Source of the DNA: Terrilactibacillus laevilacticus
GTDB lineage: Bacteria > Bacillota > Bacilli > Bacillales > Sporolactobacillaceae
Assembly: GCF_006517395.1 (NCBI RefSeq)
Contig: NZ_VDCY01000007.1
Coordinates: forward strand, 62,001 to 126,000
Direction of reading: 5' to 3'
Length of the DNA stretch: 64,000 bases
Part shown: in pieces, positions 27,699-35,780 of the stretch
Layout of the letters: every line of letters starts with the position of its first letter
Numbering within the stretch: the stretch's first letter is position 1
Program-made: the position numbers and the translations under genes
The notes under the pieces: generated by a model
Databases searched by the model: none
What the model was told of the DNA's origin: nothing
The model's input: only the letters and a program-made list of their open reading frames with translations

Positions 27699-27753
27699 CA
27701 AAAAAAGGTAAGAGACTTCTACCTAAACGGTAGGTAGTCTCTCACCTTTTTTC
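27699..27753. terminator. Terminator of the SDR gene
   Basis: Arms AAAAAAGGTAAGAGACT and AGTCTCTCACCTTTTTT just beyond the stop at 27770; symmetrical, so it also stops plus-strand transcripts. Confidence 0.85.
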
Positions 27754-27769
27754 AATTCATCAAGCTTGA

Positions 27770-28639
27770 TCAAGAACTCATATAGCTTCCGCCATCAACG
27801 TGAATCGTTTGGCCCGTCATATAAGAACCGTCATTTGATGCAAGAAGCACATATGGACCAACTAATTCAACAGGTTGTCCCGGACGTTTCATCGGTGTAG
27901 ATTTACCAAAATTTTTGACTTGCTCAGGAGAAAAAGTTGTTGGAATAAGTGGTGTCCAAATAGGTCCTGGAGCAACCGCATTGACCCTTATACCTTTTGA
28001 AGCTAATTCTTTCGCAATACTTCTTGTGTAAGCAACTATTGCTCCTTTTGTACTTGTATAATCCACTAACATGGGATTACCTACAAATGCATTGATTGAT
28101 GCCGTATTGACAATGGCGCTTCCAGGTTTCATATATTCAAGCGCTTTTTTGGAAAAGTAATAGAATGAAAAGAAATTGGTTTTAAATGTTCTTTCCATTT
28201 GATCGGAAGGAACTTCAGTAACACTTTGTTTTGGTGCTTGTTCCCCAGCGTTATTGACAAGAACATCAAGACCGCCTAGTTCAGCAACCGTTTCTTCAAC
28301 AGCTTGACTAGCAAATGCTTCATCACCTGCATCCCCTTTGAGTAAAAGACAGCGTTGACCTTGTGCTTCAACTCTCTCTTTCGTCAACAAAGCATCTTCA
28401 TCATTAATATTATAGATAATCGCCACATCGGCGCCTTCTTTTGCATATGCAATGGCAACAGCTCGTCCAATTCCGCTGCTTCCCCCTGTTACTAATGCCA
28501 CTTTACCATTAAGTTTTCCCGTACCAATATAATTATCATCTTCATATATTGGATTAGGCGTCATTGCCTCTTCTACACCTTGATCTCTGACCAAAGTTTG
28601 AGCAGGTTGTCCATTGACTTGTTTGTTTTGTAAATCCAT
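27770..28639 (-). CDS. General-stress short-chain dehydrogenase (YhxC/YdaD-like)
   Basis: Classical NAD(P)-dependent SDR of 289 residues with the 40-residue leader found in the general stress subgroup (GSP39-like). TGGSSGIG cofactor loop near 52-59, NNAG near 128, catalytic Ser in NTASIN, YTSTK active-site Tyr/Lys (near 190), and the C-terminal VDGGSYMS. The natural substrate is not known. The upstream region has GTTTAA and AGGTAG 14 bases apart, a partial match to sigma-B promoters, in line with stress control of B. subtilis relatives. A paralogue lies at 60932. Confidence 0.88.
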   Translation of the reverse strand: MDLQNKQVNGQPAQTLVRDQGVEEAMTPNPIYEDDNYIGTGKLNGKVALVTGGSSGIGRAVAIAYAKEGADVAIIYNINDEDALLTKERVEAQGQRCLLLKGDAGDEAFASQAVEETVAELGGLDVLVNNAGEQAPKQSVTEVPSDQMERTFKTNFFSFYYFSKKALEYMKPGSAIVNTASINAFVGNPMLVDYTSTKGAIVAYTRSIAKELASKGIRVNAVAPGPIWTPLIPTTFSPEQVKNFGKSTPMKRPGQPVELVGPYVLLASNDGSYMTGQTIHVDGGSYMSS

Positions 28640-28681
28640 GCTGACATCCTTTCTTTAGAGTATTAATGGTTATAGTATTTT

Positions 28682-28707
28682 CTACCTCATATTTGGTTCT
28701 CTTAAAC
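28682..28707 (-). promoter_or_regulatory. Possible sigma-B promoter of the stress SDR gene
   Basis: GTTTAA (28702-28707) and AGGTAG (28682-28687) on the minus strand, 14 bases apart; consensus GTTTAA-N14-GGGTAT, so the -10 box matches four of six bases. Confidence 0.4.
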
Positions 28708-28796
28708 GCGAAATATCTATTTTCTACGATCAATCAGAACTTGAACTTTAATTCATGATTTTAAGAACGTGGATCATTTGTATTTAACATAATCGA

Positions 28797-28827
28797 AAAA
28801 ATAACCAAACATGAAAGTCTGGTCATT
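28797..28827 (-). terminator. Terminator of the mhq operon
   Basis: Fully paired nine-base stem TGACCAGAC / GTTTGGTTA (with G-U pairs) followed by six T on the minus strand, 45 bases after mhqD. Confidence 0.7.
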
Positions 28828-28871
28828 TTTTCATCATCTGAACCTCTCATGACAGTCACGAGTGTTCTCGG

Positions 28872-29483
28872 CTATTTCATAAATTTTTCTTTATACCAAG
28901 ATTTTGCTTCCATGACTTCATCTCGTGTTAATTGATGTCCTTGATCACCCCAGAATAAGCTGACATCCGCTTTTGCTCCTGAAATCATTTGATTAAGTTC
29001 TTCTGTTTCATCTAAAGAACAAAGGGGGTCATTTTTCCCTGCTCCTATAAAAATGGATGTCTCCTGCAAGTCCGGTAGTGTTTTCCCTCTTAAAGGTACC
29101 ATTGGATGAAATAGAATAGCTCCACGAAGAGCATTTTGATAATGGAATAATAAACTTGCCGCAATATTGGCTCCATTAGAATAACCTACTGCAATAACAT
29201 TTTGACGATTAAACCCATATTTTTCTGCACTTTCATCCAAGAATTGATTTAATTCTTTTGTACGAAAAATAAGATCTTCTTCATCCAGTACCCCTTCAGC
29301 TAAACGCTTAAAAAATCTTGGCATCCCATGTTCAATAATATTGCCTCTCAACCCAAGTAAATGAGCATCTTCTGAAATCATTCTCCCAATGCCAAGTAAA
29401 TCCTTTTCGTTTCCACCCGTACCGTGAAGAAGTAAAAATGTTGGGCTATTTTTACTCTTTCCCCGTTCAAATATATGCTTCAA
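28872..29483 (-). CDS. mhqD: Carboxylesterase/phospholipase-type hydrolase MhqD
   Basis: Alpha/beta hydrolase of 204 residues: LLLHGTGGNEKDL oxyanion loop, nucleophile Ser in VGYSNGAN (near 105), Asp in GKNDPLC and His in DQGHQLT. It follows the B. subtilis MhqD pattern closely, starting MKHIFERGK. Start: TTG at 29483 with AGAGGTG six bases upstream; a GTG at 29492 in the same frame overlaps the mhqO stop without a site. Third gene of the mhq operon, which in B. subtilis responds to quinones and catechols; the exact substrate of MhqD is not settled. Confidence 0.9.
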   Translation of the reverse strand: MKHIFERGKSKNSPTFLLLHGTGGNEKDLLGIGRMISEDAHLLGLRGNIIEHGMPRFFKRLAEGVLDEEDLIFRTKELNQFLDESAEKYGFNRQNVIAVGYSNGANIAASLLFHYQNALRGAILFHPMVPLRGKTLPDLQETSIFIGAGKNDPLCSLDETEELNQMISGAKADVSLFWGDQGHQLTRDEVMEAKSWYKEKFMK

Positions 29484-29488
29484 GATGA

Positions 29489-30460
29489 TCACCTCTTTGT
29501 GTTAAGTGGTTTTAATCGCGCTTCGATTTGTTCCCTTTGCGGTTCAAAGAATGGCGGTAAAGCTAGAGATTCTCCTAGATGCTCCTCGGCTTCATCTGTG
29601 GCAAAACCTGGACCATCTGTTGCGAGCTCAAAAAGAATACCGTTAGGCTCTCTAAAATAAAGAGATTTAAAATAAAATCGATCAACGAATCCTGAATTAG
29701 GAAAACCAAGTTTCGTTATTTTTTCAATCCATTCTCTTAATTCTTCCTCATTATCAACACGAAAAGCAACATGATGAACCCCGCCTTTTCCTTGACGTTC
29801 AGCAGGAAGATCCTTTCTTTCTTCTATATGAACTTCAGCACCTGAGCCGCCTTTACCTATTTCGAATACTAGAATATCCGGTTGGCCAGCTTCATCAGAT
29901 GCATAACTTCCTTTTTCTCTGAAGCCGAGAACATCTGTTAATACTTTAATTGTAGCTTCTGGATATCGAACGGTTAATTTGACTGGTCCGAGTCCCGTGA
30001 CACCATTCTCAGCAGGAACTGGACTCTTAGGCCAAGGGAAGCCAGCAGCTACCCCTTGATTATTTTCATCAGATACAAGATAGAATCTTTGTCCTTCGAA
30101 ATCTTTAAAAGCTAACGTCAAACGCCCGCCTCTATCTTGAATTTCTTCATGCTCCACATTAAATCTTTCAAGGCGATCTTTCCAATACATTAAAGCCTTA
30201 TCATTAGATACGCGAAGCGATATACCAGAAATACTGCTGACACCCTCCCTATTTGGTGCTATACGAGGTATCTCGAAAAAGGTTAACTCTGTACCTGGAT
30301 GACCAACTTCATCTCCATAAAAGAGGTGGTAGACGGATGTATCGTCTTGGTTCACCGTTTTCTTAATCAAACGCATACCGAGTATCTCTGTATAAAATTT
30401 AAAATTATCTTGTGCATTGGCTGTAAGTGCTGAAACATGGTGTATTCCCTTTAATTCCAT
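29489..30460 (-). CDS. mhqO: Ring-cleaving dioxygenase MhqO/MhqA-like
   Basis: 323-residue vicinal-oxygen-chelate protein with two glyoxalase/dioxygenase modules: GIHHVSALTANAQDNFKFYT (metal His near residue 7) in the first half, GGVHHVAFRV (near 220) and FREPNGILFELATDGPGF in the second, the latter carrying the metal Glu. Expected to open aromatic rings of hydroquinones or catechols. It sits between the MarR repressor and mhqD with only two- to eight-base gaps, the arrangement of the B. subtilis methylhydroquinone regulon. Assignment to MhqO rather than MhqA or MhqE is uncertain. Confidence 0.88.
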   Translation of the reverse strand: MELKGIHHVSALTANAQDNFKFYTEILGMRLIKKTVNQDDTSVYHLFYGDEVGHPGTELTFFEIPRIAPNREGVSSISGISLRVSNDKALMYWKDRLERFNVEHEEIQDRGGRLTLAFKDFEGQRFYLVSDENNQGVAAGFPWPKSPVPAENGVTGLGPVKLTVRYPEATIKVLTDVLGFREKGSYASDEAGQPDILVFEIGKGGSGAEVHIEERKDLPAERQGKGGVHHVAFRVDNEEELREWIEKITKLGFPNSGFVDRFYFKSLYFREPNGILFELATDGPGFATDEAEEHLGESLALPPFFEPQREQIEARLKPLNTKR

Positions 30461-30462
30461 GA

Positions 30463-30918
30463 TTATTCCTCCTGACCTTTTTGAAGTTTCCTAAGCAACT
30501 CAAGTAGTTGTTTTTGCTCTTGTTTATTTAATGCATGAAATTGTGACGCTTGGTAATTTTCTTGTTTCGGCACAATATTTTGAAAAAGTTTTTCACCTTT
30601 ATTCGTTAAAGTGAGATACTTTACCTTCCATTCCTGCCTTCGCTCAACTAGTTCTAGTTTCTCCATTTTCCGAATTAGTTGAGTAACATTCCCTTTTGTT
30701 ACAAATAATTTATTAGCTAAATCCTTTTGAGTGATAGGTTGATGAGACCCTACCTGCGCTAAGACATCAAATTGTGCTGTCGTTAGATCCCACTCTTTTA
30801 AATGATGATTCGACTTCCGAATGCTTTGATTATAGAACCGAGATAACCTAAACCAAAGCAAGAGTTCCAAACGAGTTTTACGTTTTAACATTAACAACAC
30901 TCTTTTCTTATCAGCCAT
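30463..30918 (-). CDS. mhqR: MarR-family repressor of the quinone-response operon (MhqR-like)
   Basis: 151 residues with the MarR winged helix (ITQKDLANKLFVTKGNVTQLIRKME) flanked by dimerisation helices. In B. subtilis MhqR represses the paralogous mhq genes and is relieved by quinone-like electrophiles. Here it is the first gene of the operon and a 30-bp palindrome lies just upstream (30937-30966), probably its operator. There is no Cys in the protein, so a redox switch through a conserved thiol, as in some MarR proteins, is not possible. Confidence 0.85.
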   Translation of the reverse strand: MADKKRVLLMLKRKTRLELLLWFRLSRFYNQSIRKSNHHLKEWDLTTAQFDVLAQVGSHQPITQKDLANKLFVTKGNVTQLIRKMEKLELVERRQEWKVKYLTLTNKGEKLFQNIVPKQENYQASQFHALNKQEQKQLLELLRKLQKGQEE

Positions 30919-30936
30919 ATCCCTTTTCCTATTTCA

Positions 30937-30966
30937 CATCATCAGTTTATAACTAAACTGATGATG
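30937..30966. promoter_or_regulatory. Palindromic operator of the mhq operon
   Basis: Perfect inverted repeat, arms CATCATCAGTTTA and TAAACTGATGATG separated by TAAC, 18 bases before the repressor gene. It overlaps a TTGAAA / TATAAA pair on the minus strand, so bound repressor would block polymerase. Confidence 0.75.
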
Positions 30967-31143
30967 TTTCAACTTTTGTGCTTGGATATATATTCAAAAC
31001 GAATGAATCCCTTTCACATATTAGAGAGAAATTGATGGAAAAAAGTTCTTACTGCTTTAAACTACCTGTTCGAAAGTAAGTCAAAAAAAACACTACCGTT
31101 CTGTTATGAGTCTTTGTTATTTTAACAATAAACCTAACAAAAA

Positions 31144-31183
31144 AAGAGTAGACCGCCAAAAATATACGGTCTACTCTTTTAAC
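31144..31183. terminator. Terminator of metN-I-Q
   Basis: Arms AAAAGAGTAGACCG and CGGTCTACTCTTTT about 12 bases beyond the metI stop. Confidence 0.85.
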
Positions 31184-31194
31184 AATGAAATAGA

Positions 31195-31857
31195 TTAATT
31201 TTTTCTAAGTTTACGAGCAAGTAAATTGCCGAGTGTTTGAATGGCTTGAACCATAATGATGAGAATAATAATGGTTGTATACATGACATCTGGTTGGAAT
31301 CTTAGATGTCCAAATTGATACGCAATATCTCCAAGGCCACCTGCACCAACTAGACCTGCCATAGCTGTTGCACCAATGAGACCGATTGTAGCAATGGTTA
31401 AGCCCAAGACAATCGATGCTCTTGATTCACGAACGATAACGAACCAAATGATCTTATTTGTCGATATTCCCATAGATTGATAGGCTTCAACAACCCCACG
31501 GTCAACCTCAAGTAATGCAGATTCAATAAGCCTCGCAATGTATGGGGCTGTATAAACGACCAATGGAACAATAACCCCTTGAACTCCAATTGTCGTTTGT
31601 GCAACAAGTCTTGTAAAAGGAAGAATAAAGAATAGCAAGATGATAAAAGGGATAGAGCGAATAATATTAATCACCGTATTCAATATCGCATATACGATTC
31701 GATTTTCAGCTTCTCCGCCCTTTCTCGTTAACACCAGTAAAATGGCAAGCGGTAATCCAATAATAATGGAAATAATTAAAGAGATGGATGTCATTTTTAA
31801 TGTATCAATAAAGCCTTGCCAAATAGTATCTCCCCATTCATTAATAAAGGAACTCAT
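31195..31857 (-). CDS. metI: Methionine ABC transporter permease
   Basis: 220-residue inner permease (called MetP in B. subtilis) with five membrane segments. The ABC permease coupling motif is the EAYQSMGISTNKIIW loop near 130-145, followed by the GLVGAGGLGDIAYQFG family segment. Pairs with MetN and MetQ to import D- and L-methionine and related compounds. The ATG shares one base with the metN stop, indicating coupled translation. Confidence 0.95.
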   Translation of the reverse strand: MSSFINEWGDTIWQGFIDTLKMTSISLIISIIIGLPLAILLVLTRKGGEAENRIVYAILNTVINIIRSIPFIILLFFILPFTRLVAQTTIGVQGVIVPLVVYTAPYIARLIESALLEVDRGVVEAYQSMGISTNKIIWFVIVRESRASIVLGLTIATIGLIGATAMAGLVGAGGLGDIAYQFGHLRFQPDVMYTTIIILIIMVQAIQTLGNLLARKLRKN

Positions 31858-32870
31858 CAGTTACTCACCTCTTCTACAAGAACTTCCCCAGCTTGAAGAT
31901 AGGAAATGGCTTTTTTAATTTCTGGTTCTTCGCCTTTTAAATGAACCAATAAATTACCAACAGATTGATCCTTTAATTGATCAATTCCTCCAGCAATAAT
32001 ACTTGGCAAGATATCGAACTTTTTGGCAATTGTCGCTAAGAATGGATCTTTTGATGATTCACCAAGGAAAGTAAGAGCAACCAGTTTACCCGATTTCTCA
32101 AGTTGTTTTTTTATCGCTTCAGGGACATGAAAGACGTCTTTGTTTCTTACAAAACTTTTCGTCCTAGGATGTTTAGGCTTTGTAAAGACATCTACAACTT
32201 TTCCTTGTTCCACGATCTGGCCTTGTTCCATGACAGCCACACGGTCACAGATTCGTTGGATAACATCCAGTTCGTGTGTAATAAGAAAAATCGTAATTCC
32301 GAGTTCTCTATTAATTTTTAAAAGTAGCTCTAAAATTTGTTCAGTGGTTGTGGGATCAAGTGCACTCGTTGCTTCATCACTAAGCAAAACCTCTGGTTCA
32401 TGAGCCAAGGCACGCGCAATAGCGACACGCTGCCTTTGCCCACCAGAAAGTTCACCAGGATAGGATTTTGCTTTATCGGCGAGTCCAACAATCCCTAAAT
32501 ATTTCTTCACTCGTTCTTTAATCTCAGCTGCAGGTACCCCCTCCAATCGAAGCGGTATAGCTATATTTTGATAGACCGTTGCCGTCTTCAATAAGTTGTA
32601 ACCTTGGAAAATCATACCGATATTCCGGCGTACTTTCTGAAGATCTTTCTTTTTTAAAGTTAAAATATCGGTACCATCAATGATCACTTTTCCACTTGTT
32701 GGTCTTTCAAGTAAATTAACGCAACGAATTAATGTACTTTTCCCTGCACCACTAAAACCAATGATACCGAAAATTTCGCCTTTATCAATCTCAACTGAAA
32801 CATCTTTTAATGCTTCAACTTTCTTCTTACCGACTTCAAAAGTTTTTGATACATTTTGCAGACTGATCAT
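31857..32870 (-). CDS. metN: Methionine ABC transporter ATP-binding protein
   Basis: 337 residues: Walker A GFSGAGKST (near 38-46), signature ELSGGQRQRVAIARAL, Walker B EVLLSDEATSALD, H-loop TH, and a C-terminal NIL/ACT-like domain (about 265-335) that in MetN binds methionine and shuts the transporter (trans-inhibition). The name follows from this domain and the neighbours. Located 16 bases after metQ. Confidence 0.95.
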   Translation of the reverse strand: MISLQNVSKTFEVGKKKVEALKDVSVEIDKGEIFGIIGFSGAGKSTLIRCVNLLERPTSGKVIIDGTDILTLKKKDLQKVRRNIGMIFQGYNLLKTATVYQNIAIPLRLEGVPAAEIKERVKKYLGIVGLADKAKSYPGELSGGQRQRVAIARALAHEPEVLLSDEATSALDPTTTEQILELLLKINRELGITIFLITHELDVIQRICDRVAVMEQGQIVEQGKVVDVFTKPKHPRTKSFVRNKDVFHVPEAIKKQLEKSGKLVALTFLGESSKDPFLATIAKKFDILPSIIAGGIDQLKDQSVGNLLVHLKGEEPEIKKAISYLQAGEVLVEEVSN

Positions 32871-32886
32871 AATTTACAAGTCCTCC

Positions 32887-33705
32887 TTACCAAGCAGGTA
32901 CAACCGAACCACCAAATTGTTTTGCGATATAAGCTTTAACTTCGTCTGAGTGATAATATTTTTCAATTGTTTTTACAACTTTATCTTTTTTATTTTCTGT
33001 ACGAACTACAAAATAGTTCGGATACGGGTTGTTTTTAATGGGTTCATGGTAAATCGCATCTTTGTTAATCGTTAATCCGGCACCCATCGCAAAGTTTGTA
33101 TTAATGGCTGCAGCAGTTACTTCATTAAGTTGTGCTGGAAGAGATTCAGCATTGAGTTCTTTAATTTGTAAGTTCAATTTATTTTCAACAACATCTTTTT
33201 TCGTTGCTTTTTGTGAAACACCGTCTTTTAATTTGATAACACCAGCTGCTTCAAACAATTGCAAGGCACGTAATTCATTTGCCGGGTCGTTCGGTACCGC
33301 AATTGAATCGCCTTTTTTAAGATCTTTCAAGCTTTTGATTTTTTTAGAATATACGCCCATTGGAAAAGCAACGGTTTTGAAAACATCGGTAATTTTGTAG
33401 CCTTTGTCTTTTATTTGTCCTTTTAAGAATGGAAGTGTTTGATAGCTATTTGTATCTAAGCTGCCTTCGCTTAAAGCCGTATTTGGTGTATTGTAATCGT
33501 TAAATACTTTCAAATTGATTTTCAAACCGTCTTTTTTAGCTAGTTTCGCAACTTGTTCCATTATTTGTTGGTGAGGACCACCCGTTACTCCTACTGTAAC
33601 TTCTTTTGTGCTTAATTCTTTTGAACCGTTTTGACCGCATGCTGACAAAGCAAACAATAAAATAATAGCTAAACCAATTGATAAAATTTTTACTGATTTC
33701 TTCAT
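32887..33705 (-). CDS. metQ: Methionine-binding lipoprotein
   Basis: 272-residue substrate-binding protein of the NlpA family, exported and lipid-anchored. The signal peptide ends in the lipobox LSAC (Cys near residue 23), followed by GQNGSKE. Typical segments: GVTGGPHQQIME, VFNDYNTPNTALSEGSLD, and PNDPANELRALQLFE. It is the first gene of the operon under the SAM-I riboswitch; expression should rise when SAM is low. Confidence 0.94.
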   Translation of the reverse strand: MKKSVKILSIGLAIILLFALSACGQNGSKELSTKEVTVGVTGGPHQQIMEQVAKLAKKDGLKINLKVFNDYNTPNTALSEGSLDTNSYQTLPFLKGQIKDKGYKITDVFKTVAFPMGVYSKKIKSLKDLKKGDSIAVPNDPANELRALQLFEAAGVIKLKDGVSQKATKKDVVENKLNLQIKELNAESLPAQLNEVTAAAINTNFAMGAGLTINKDAIYHEPIKNNPYPNYFVVRTENKKDKVVKTIEKYYHSDEVKAYIAKQFGGSVVPAW

Positions 33706-33783
33706 TTCTTTTCCCCCTGTTCTTAGTGTTTTACTATGAATTGTGTCTGAAAATTAAAATATCTTCTATCTAGTTTTTATTCC

Positions 33784-33816
33784 CAAAAAACCGCTCCTCG
33801 ATAGAGAAGCGGTTTG
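33784..33816 (-). terminator. SAM-I riboswitch expression-platform terminator
   Basis: AAACCGCTTCTC and complementary GAGCGGTTT arms followed by six T, between the aptamer and metQ. Confidence 0.85.
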
Positions 33817-33827
33817 AATGACTCTAC

Positions 33828-33941
33828 TTCTCTTATCTTTCAAAACCATATAGGTTTTGTAGGAATTAGCACCTGAACCCTTAAAAAAGGCTTGGTTGCC
33901 GGGTTTCATCGGGCCTTTCCCTCCACCGCTCTAGATAAGAT
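33828..33941 (-). promoter_or_regulatory. SAM-I (S-box) riboswitch
   Basis: Minus-strand aptamer with every conserved piece: CTTATC-AGAG at the start, GGTGGAGGGA, GGCCCGATGAAACCCGGCAA, GGTGCTAATTCC, and GATAAGAG closing P1. Bound S-adenosylmethionine stabilises the downstream terminator and turns off metQ-N-I. Confidence 0.96.
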
Positions 33942-33967
33942 GATATTCAATTCTTTTCAGTATGTTT

Positions 33968-33997
33968 ACTATACATGGTTTCGTCGAATATTGTCAA
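33968..33997 (-). promoter_or_regulatory. Promoter of the SAM-controlled met operon
   Basis: TTGACA (33992-33997) and TATAGT (33968-33973) on the minus strand, 18 bases apart, just upstream of the riboswitch. Confidence 0.8.
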
Positions 33998-34020
33998 CAA
34001 ATTTTTATTTTTCTTTATAT

Positions 34021-34295
34021 AGGTTGTTCAAAAAGTCACCAAATGATAAGCTACGAATCTCGGTGCCCACTCGTTTTTCCGGTCCTCATGTAGCGGATAC
34101 AAGAGGATCTCTGGCCAAAACCGCTCACGTCCTGTGGCTGGCGCCTGAAGCTACCACAACGCGAGGAATGCCGATCCTCAAAACAGCGCCGCCTTGATCT
34201 TCCGACGCCCAGGACGGCTAGTACTGGCGTTTCTTTCAGGATGCCAGCGTACTTACCCAGCACCCTTTTCGTTTGTCACCTTTTTGAACACACAC
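34021..34295 (+). mobile_element. Miniature inverted-repeat element, copy C (275 bp)
   Basis: Long form with standard ends, flanked by TTATAT and TTATAG. It sits about 25 bases upstream of the met promoter -35 box and downstream of the dehydrogenase gene. Confidence 0.88.
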
Positions 34296-34345
34296 TTATA
34301 GAGAAAAAATGACCAGATTTAGTTTATATGAATTAAGATCATCTA

Positions 34346-35299
34346 TTAAAGTTTAACGGAGGCGATATTGTCTTTTATAACGCTAGCTGAATTTTTAAAT
34401 AATGCTTGCTCTTTTTCATCAAGATCCAGTTCAATGACTTGTTTTAAGCCTTCTCGGCAAAGAATCCCTGGTACACCAATGGCAAGATCATTTTGGCCAT
34501 ACTCGCCTACCAATACAGCAGAGACCGGAGATACTGTATATGCATCGTTAAGAATGGACTTCGCTATAAAGGCAAGGGCATTGCCTATTCCATATTCTGT
34601 TTTTCCTTTACGATTAAAAACATTCCAGCCTTCACGTTTCGCATGTTCCGAAAGTTCATCAAAGTTGAAAGCCTCAATGTTCTCTTTATGATCCTCGATA
34701 TATTCACGAATTGGTTTCCCGCCAACAGAAACGTGTGACCAAGCACCAAATTGTGATTCACCATGTTCTCCTAACATATAAGCGGTAATGCTGCGTGAAT
34801 CGACATGCAAATGTTCAGATAAAAGTTTTCTAAAACGACTGCTATCTAGGGCCGTTCCCGTACCAATAACTTGATTACGTGGTAAACCTGATAGTTTCCA
34901 AGTTAAATAGGTAATCACATCACATGGATTCGTCGCCACAACATATATACCGTTAAATCCAGCTTCTTTTAAAGGCGGGATAATGTCCTTAATTATAGCA
35001 GATGTGCCCTTTAACAAATCTAATCGAGTTTCTCCTGGTTTTAACGGTTCACCCGCCACACTAATTAAAATAACATCGCAATCTTTTAAGTCCAATAGTT
35101 CACCAGATTTCACTTTTGTTCTAGAAGATAAAAAACCAATACTATCTGCAAAATCTATAGCTTCTCCAATCGCTTTTTCCTTTTTGATGTCCACTAGTGT
35201 TAATTCCTCACAAATCCCTTGATGAATAACGGAGAAAGCCGCCGCACTCCCCACGTTTCCTACTCCTATAATACCCATTCGTCTTATAGATCCTGTCAT
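34346..35299 (-). CDS. L-lactate dehydrogenase family protein, probably an L-2-hydroxyacid (hydroxyisocaproate-type) dehydrogenase
   Basis: 317 residues with the LDH/MDH fold: GIIGVGNVGSAAA for NAD, VVATNPCDV, catalytic Arg in KPGETRLD, Arg in SSRFRKLL and catalytic His in GEHGESQF. The residue that selects substrate, Gln in lactate dehydrogenases (NQKPGETR) or Arg in malate dehydrogenases, is Leu here (PLKPGETR). Together with the QFGAWS segment this suggests a bulky hydrophobic 2-keto acid, as in L-hydroxyisocaproate dehydrogenase, rather than pyruvate. It has its own promoter and a strong ribosome site (AAGGGGG). Plain lactate dehydrogenase activity remains possible. Confidence 0.8.
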   Translation of the reverse strand: MTGSIRRMGIIGVGNVGSAAAFSVIHQGICEELTLVDIKKEKAIGEAIDFADSIGFLSSRTKVKSGELLDLKDCDVILISVAGEPLKPGETRLDLLKGTSAIIKDIIPPLKEAGFNGIYVVATNPCDVITYLTWKLSGLPRNQVIGTGTALDSSRFRKLLSEHLHVDSRSITAYMLGEHGESQFGAWSHVSVGGKPIREYIEDHKENIEAFNFDELSEHAKREGWNVFNRKGKTEYGIGNALAFIAKSILNDAYTVSPVSAVLVGEYGQNDLAIGVPGILCREGLKQVIELDLDEKEQALFKNSASVIKDNIASVKL

Positions 35300-35347
35300 C
35301 TATGTATCCCCCTTGCTGGTTTTTTACACATACCTTTTTATACTATT

Positions 35348-35376
35348 ATCATAGCGTTTCTACTGAATTTAAACAA
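35348..35376 (-). promoter_or_regulatory. Promoter of the hydroxyacid dehydrogenase gene
   Basis: TTGTTT (35371-35376) and TATGAT (35348-35353) on the minus strand, 17 bases apart, about 50 bases before the start codon. Confidence 0.6.
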
Positions 35377-35408
35377 TGTTTAGTCTTTTGGATTATCTAA
35401 AGAAATTT

Positions 35409-35486
35409 TATTAGTTAAACCGTTTTGTTTCAGATAAATTAAAAAAGGGCTCTTCTTAATGCTAAAAAGCAGAAGAAGAGCTAAAA
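35409..35486. repeat. Direct repeat, left copy (78 bp), containing a terminator hairpin
   Basis: Nearly identical to 35704-35780; both start TATTAGTT and end AAGAGCTAAAA, and each carries a hairpin with arms around CTCTTCTT / AAGAAGAG. The miniature element copy D sits between the two with no more than one or two bases to spare. Confidence 0.85.
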
Positions 35487-35702
35487 GTGTATGTTCAAAA
35501 AGGTGACAAATTAGAAGCAAGAAGATCAAGGCGGCGCTGTTTTGCGGACCGGCATTCCACACGATGTGGTAGCTTCAACGTTGCTCACAGGACGTGAGCG
35601 ATTTTAGCCAGAGATCCTCTTGTATCCGCTACATGAGGACCGGAAAAAACAAGCGGGCGCCGAGATTCGCAAGTTATCATTTGGTGACTTTTTGAACAAC
35701 CT
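35487..35702 (-). mobile_element. Miniature inverted-repeat element, copy D (216 bp), opposite orientation
   Basis: Starts GTGTATGTTCAAAAAGGTGAC and ends TTTTTGAACAACCT, the reverse of copies A-C. An internal block is missing relative to the long form. Flanks CTAAAA and CTATTA match only loosely; instead 78-bp direct repeats border it. Confidence 0.88.
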
Positions 35703-35703
35703 C

Positions 35704-35780
35704 TATTAGTTTAACCGTTTTTTTCAGATAAATTTAAAAAAAGCTCTTCTTAATGCTGAAAAGCAAAAGAAGAGCTAAAA
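35704..35780. repeat. Direct repeat, right copy (77 bp), containing a terminator hairpin
   Basis: Second copy of the block at 35409-35486. The hairpin (35740-35776; arms AGCTCTTCTT and AAGAAGAGCT) is followed by seven T on the minus strand and ends the orphan transcript that starts near 35955. Confidence 0.85.

Noticed and set aside
33892-34263. Open frames across copy C and the SAM riboswitch on both strands
   Set aside because: They cross the riboswitch and miniature element, have no ribosome sites, and similar frames recur in other copies of the element.
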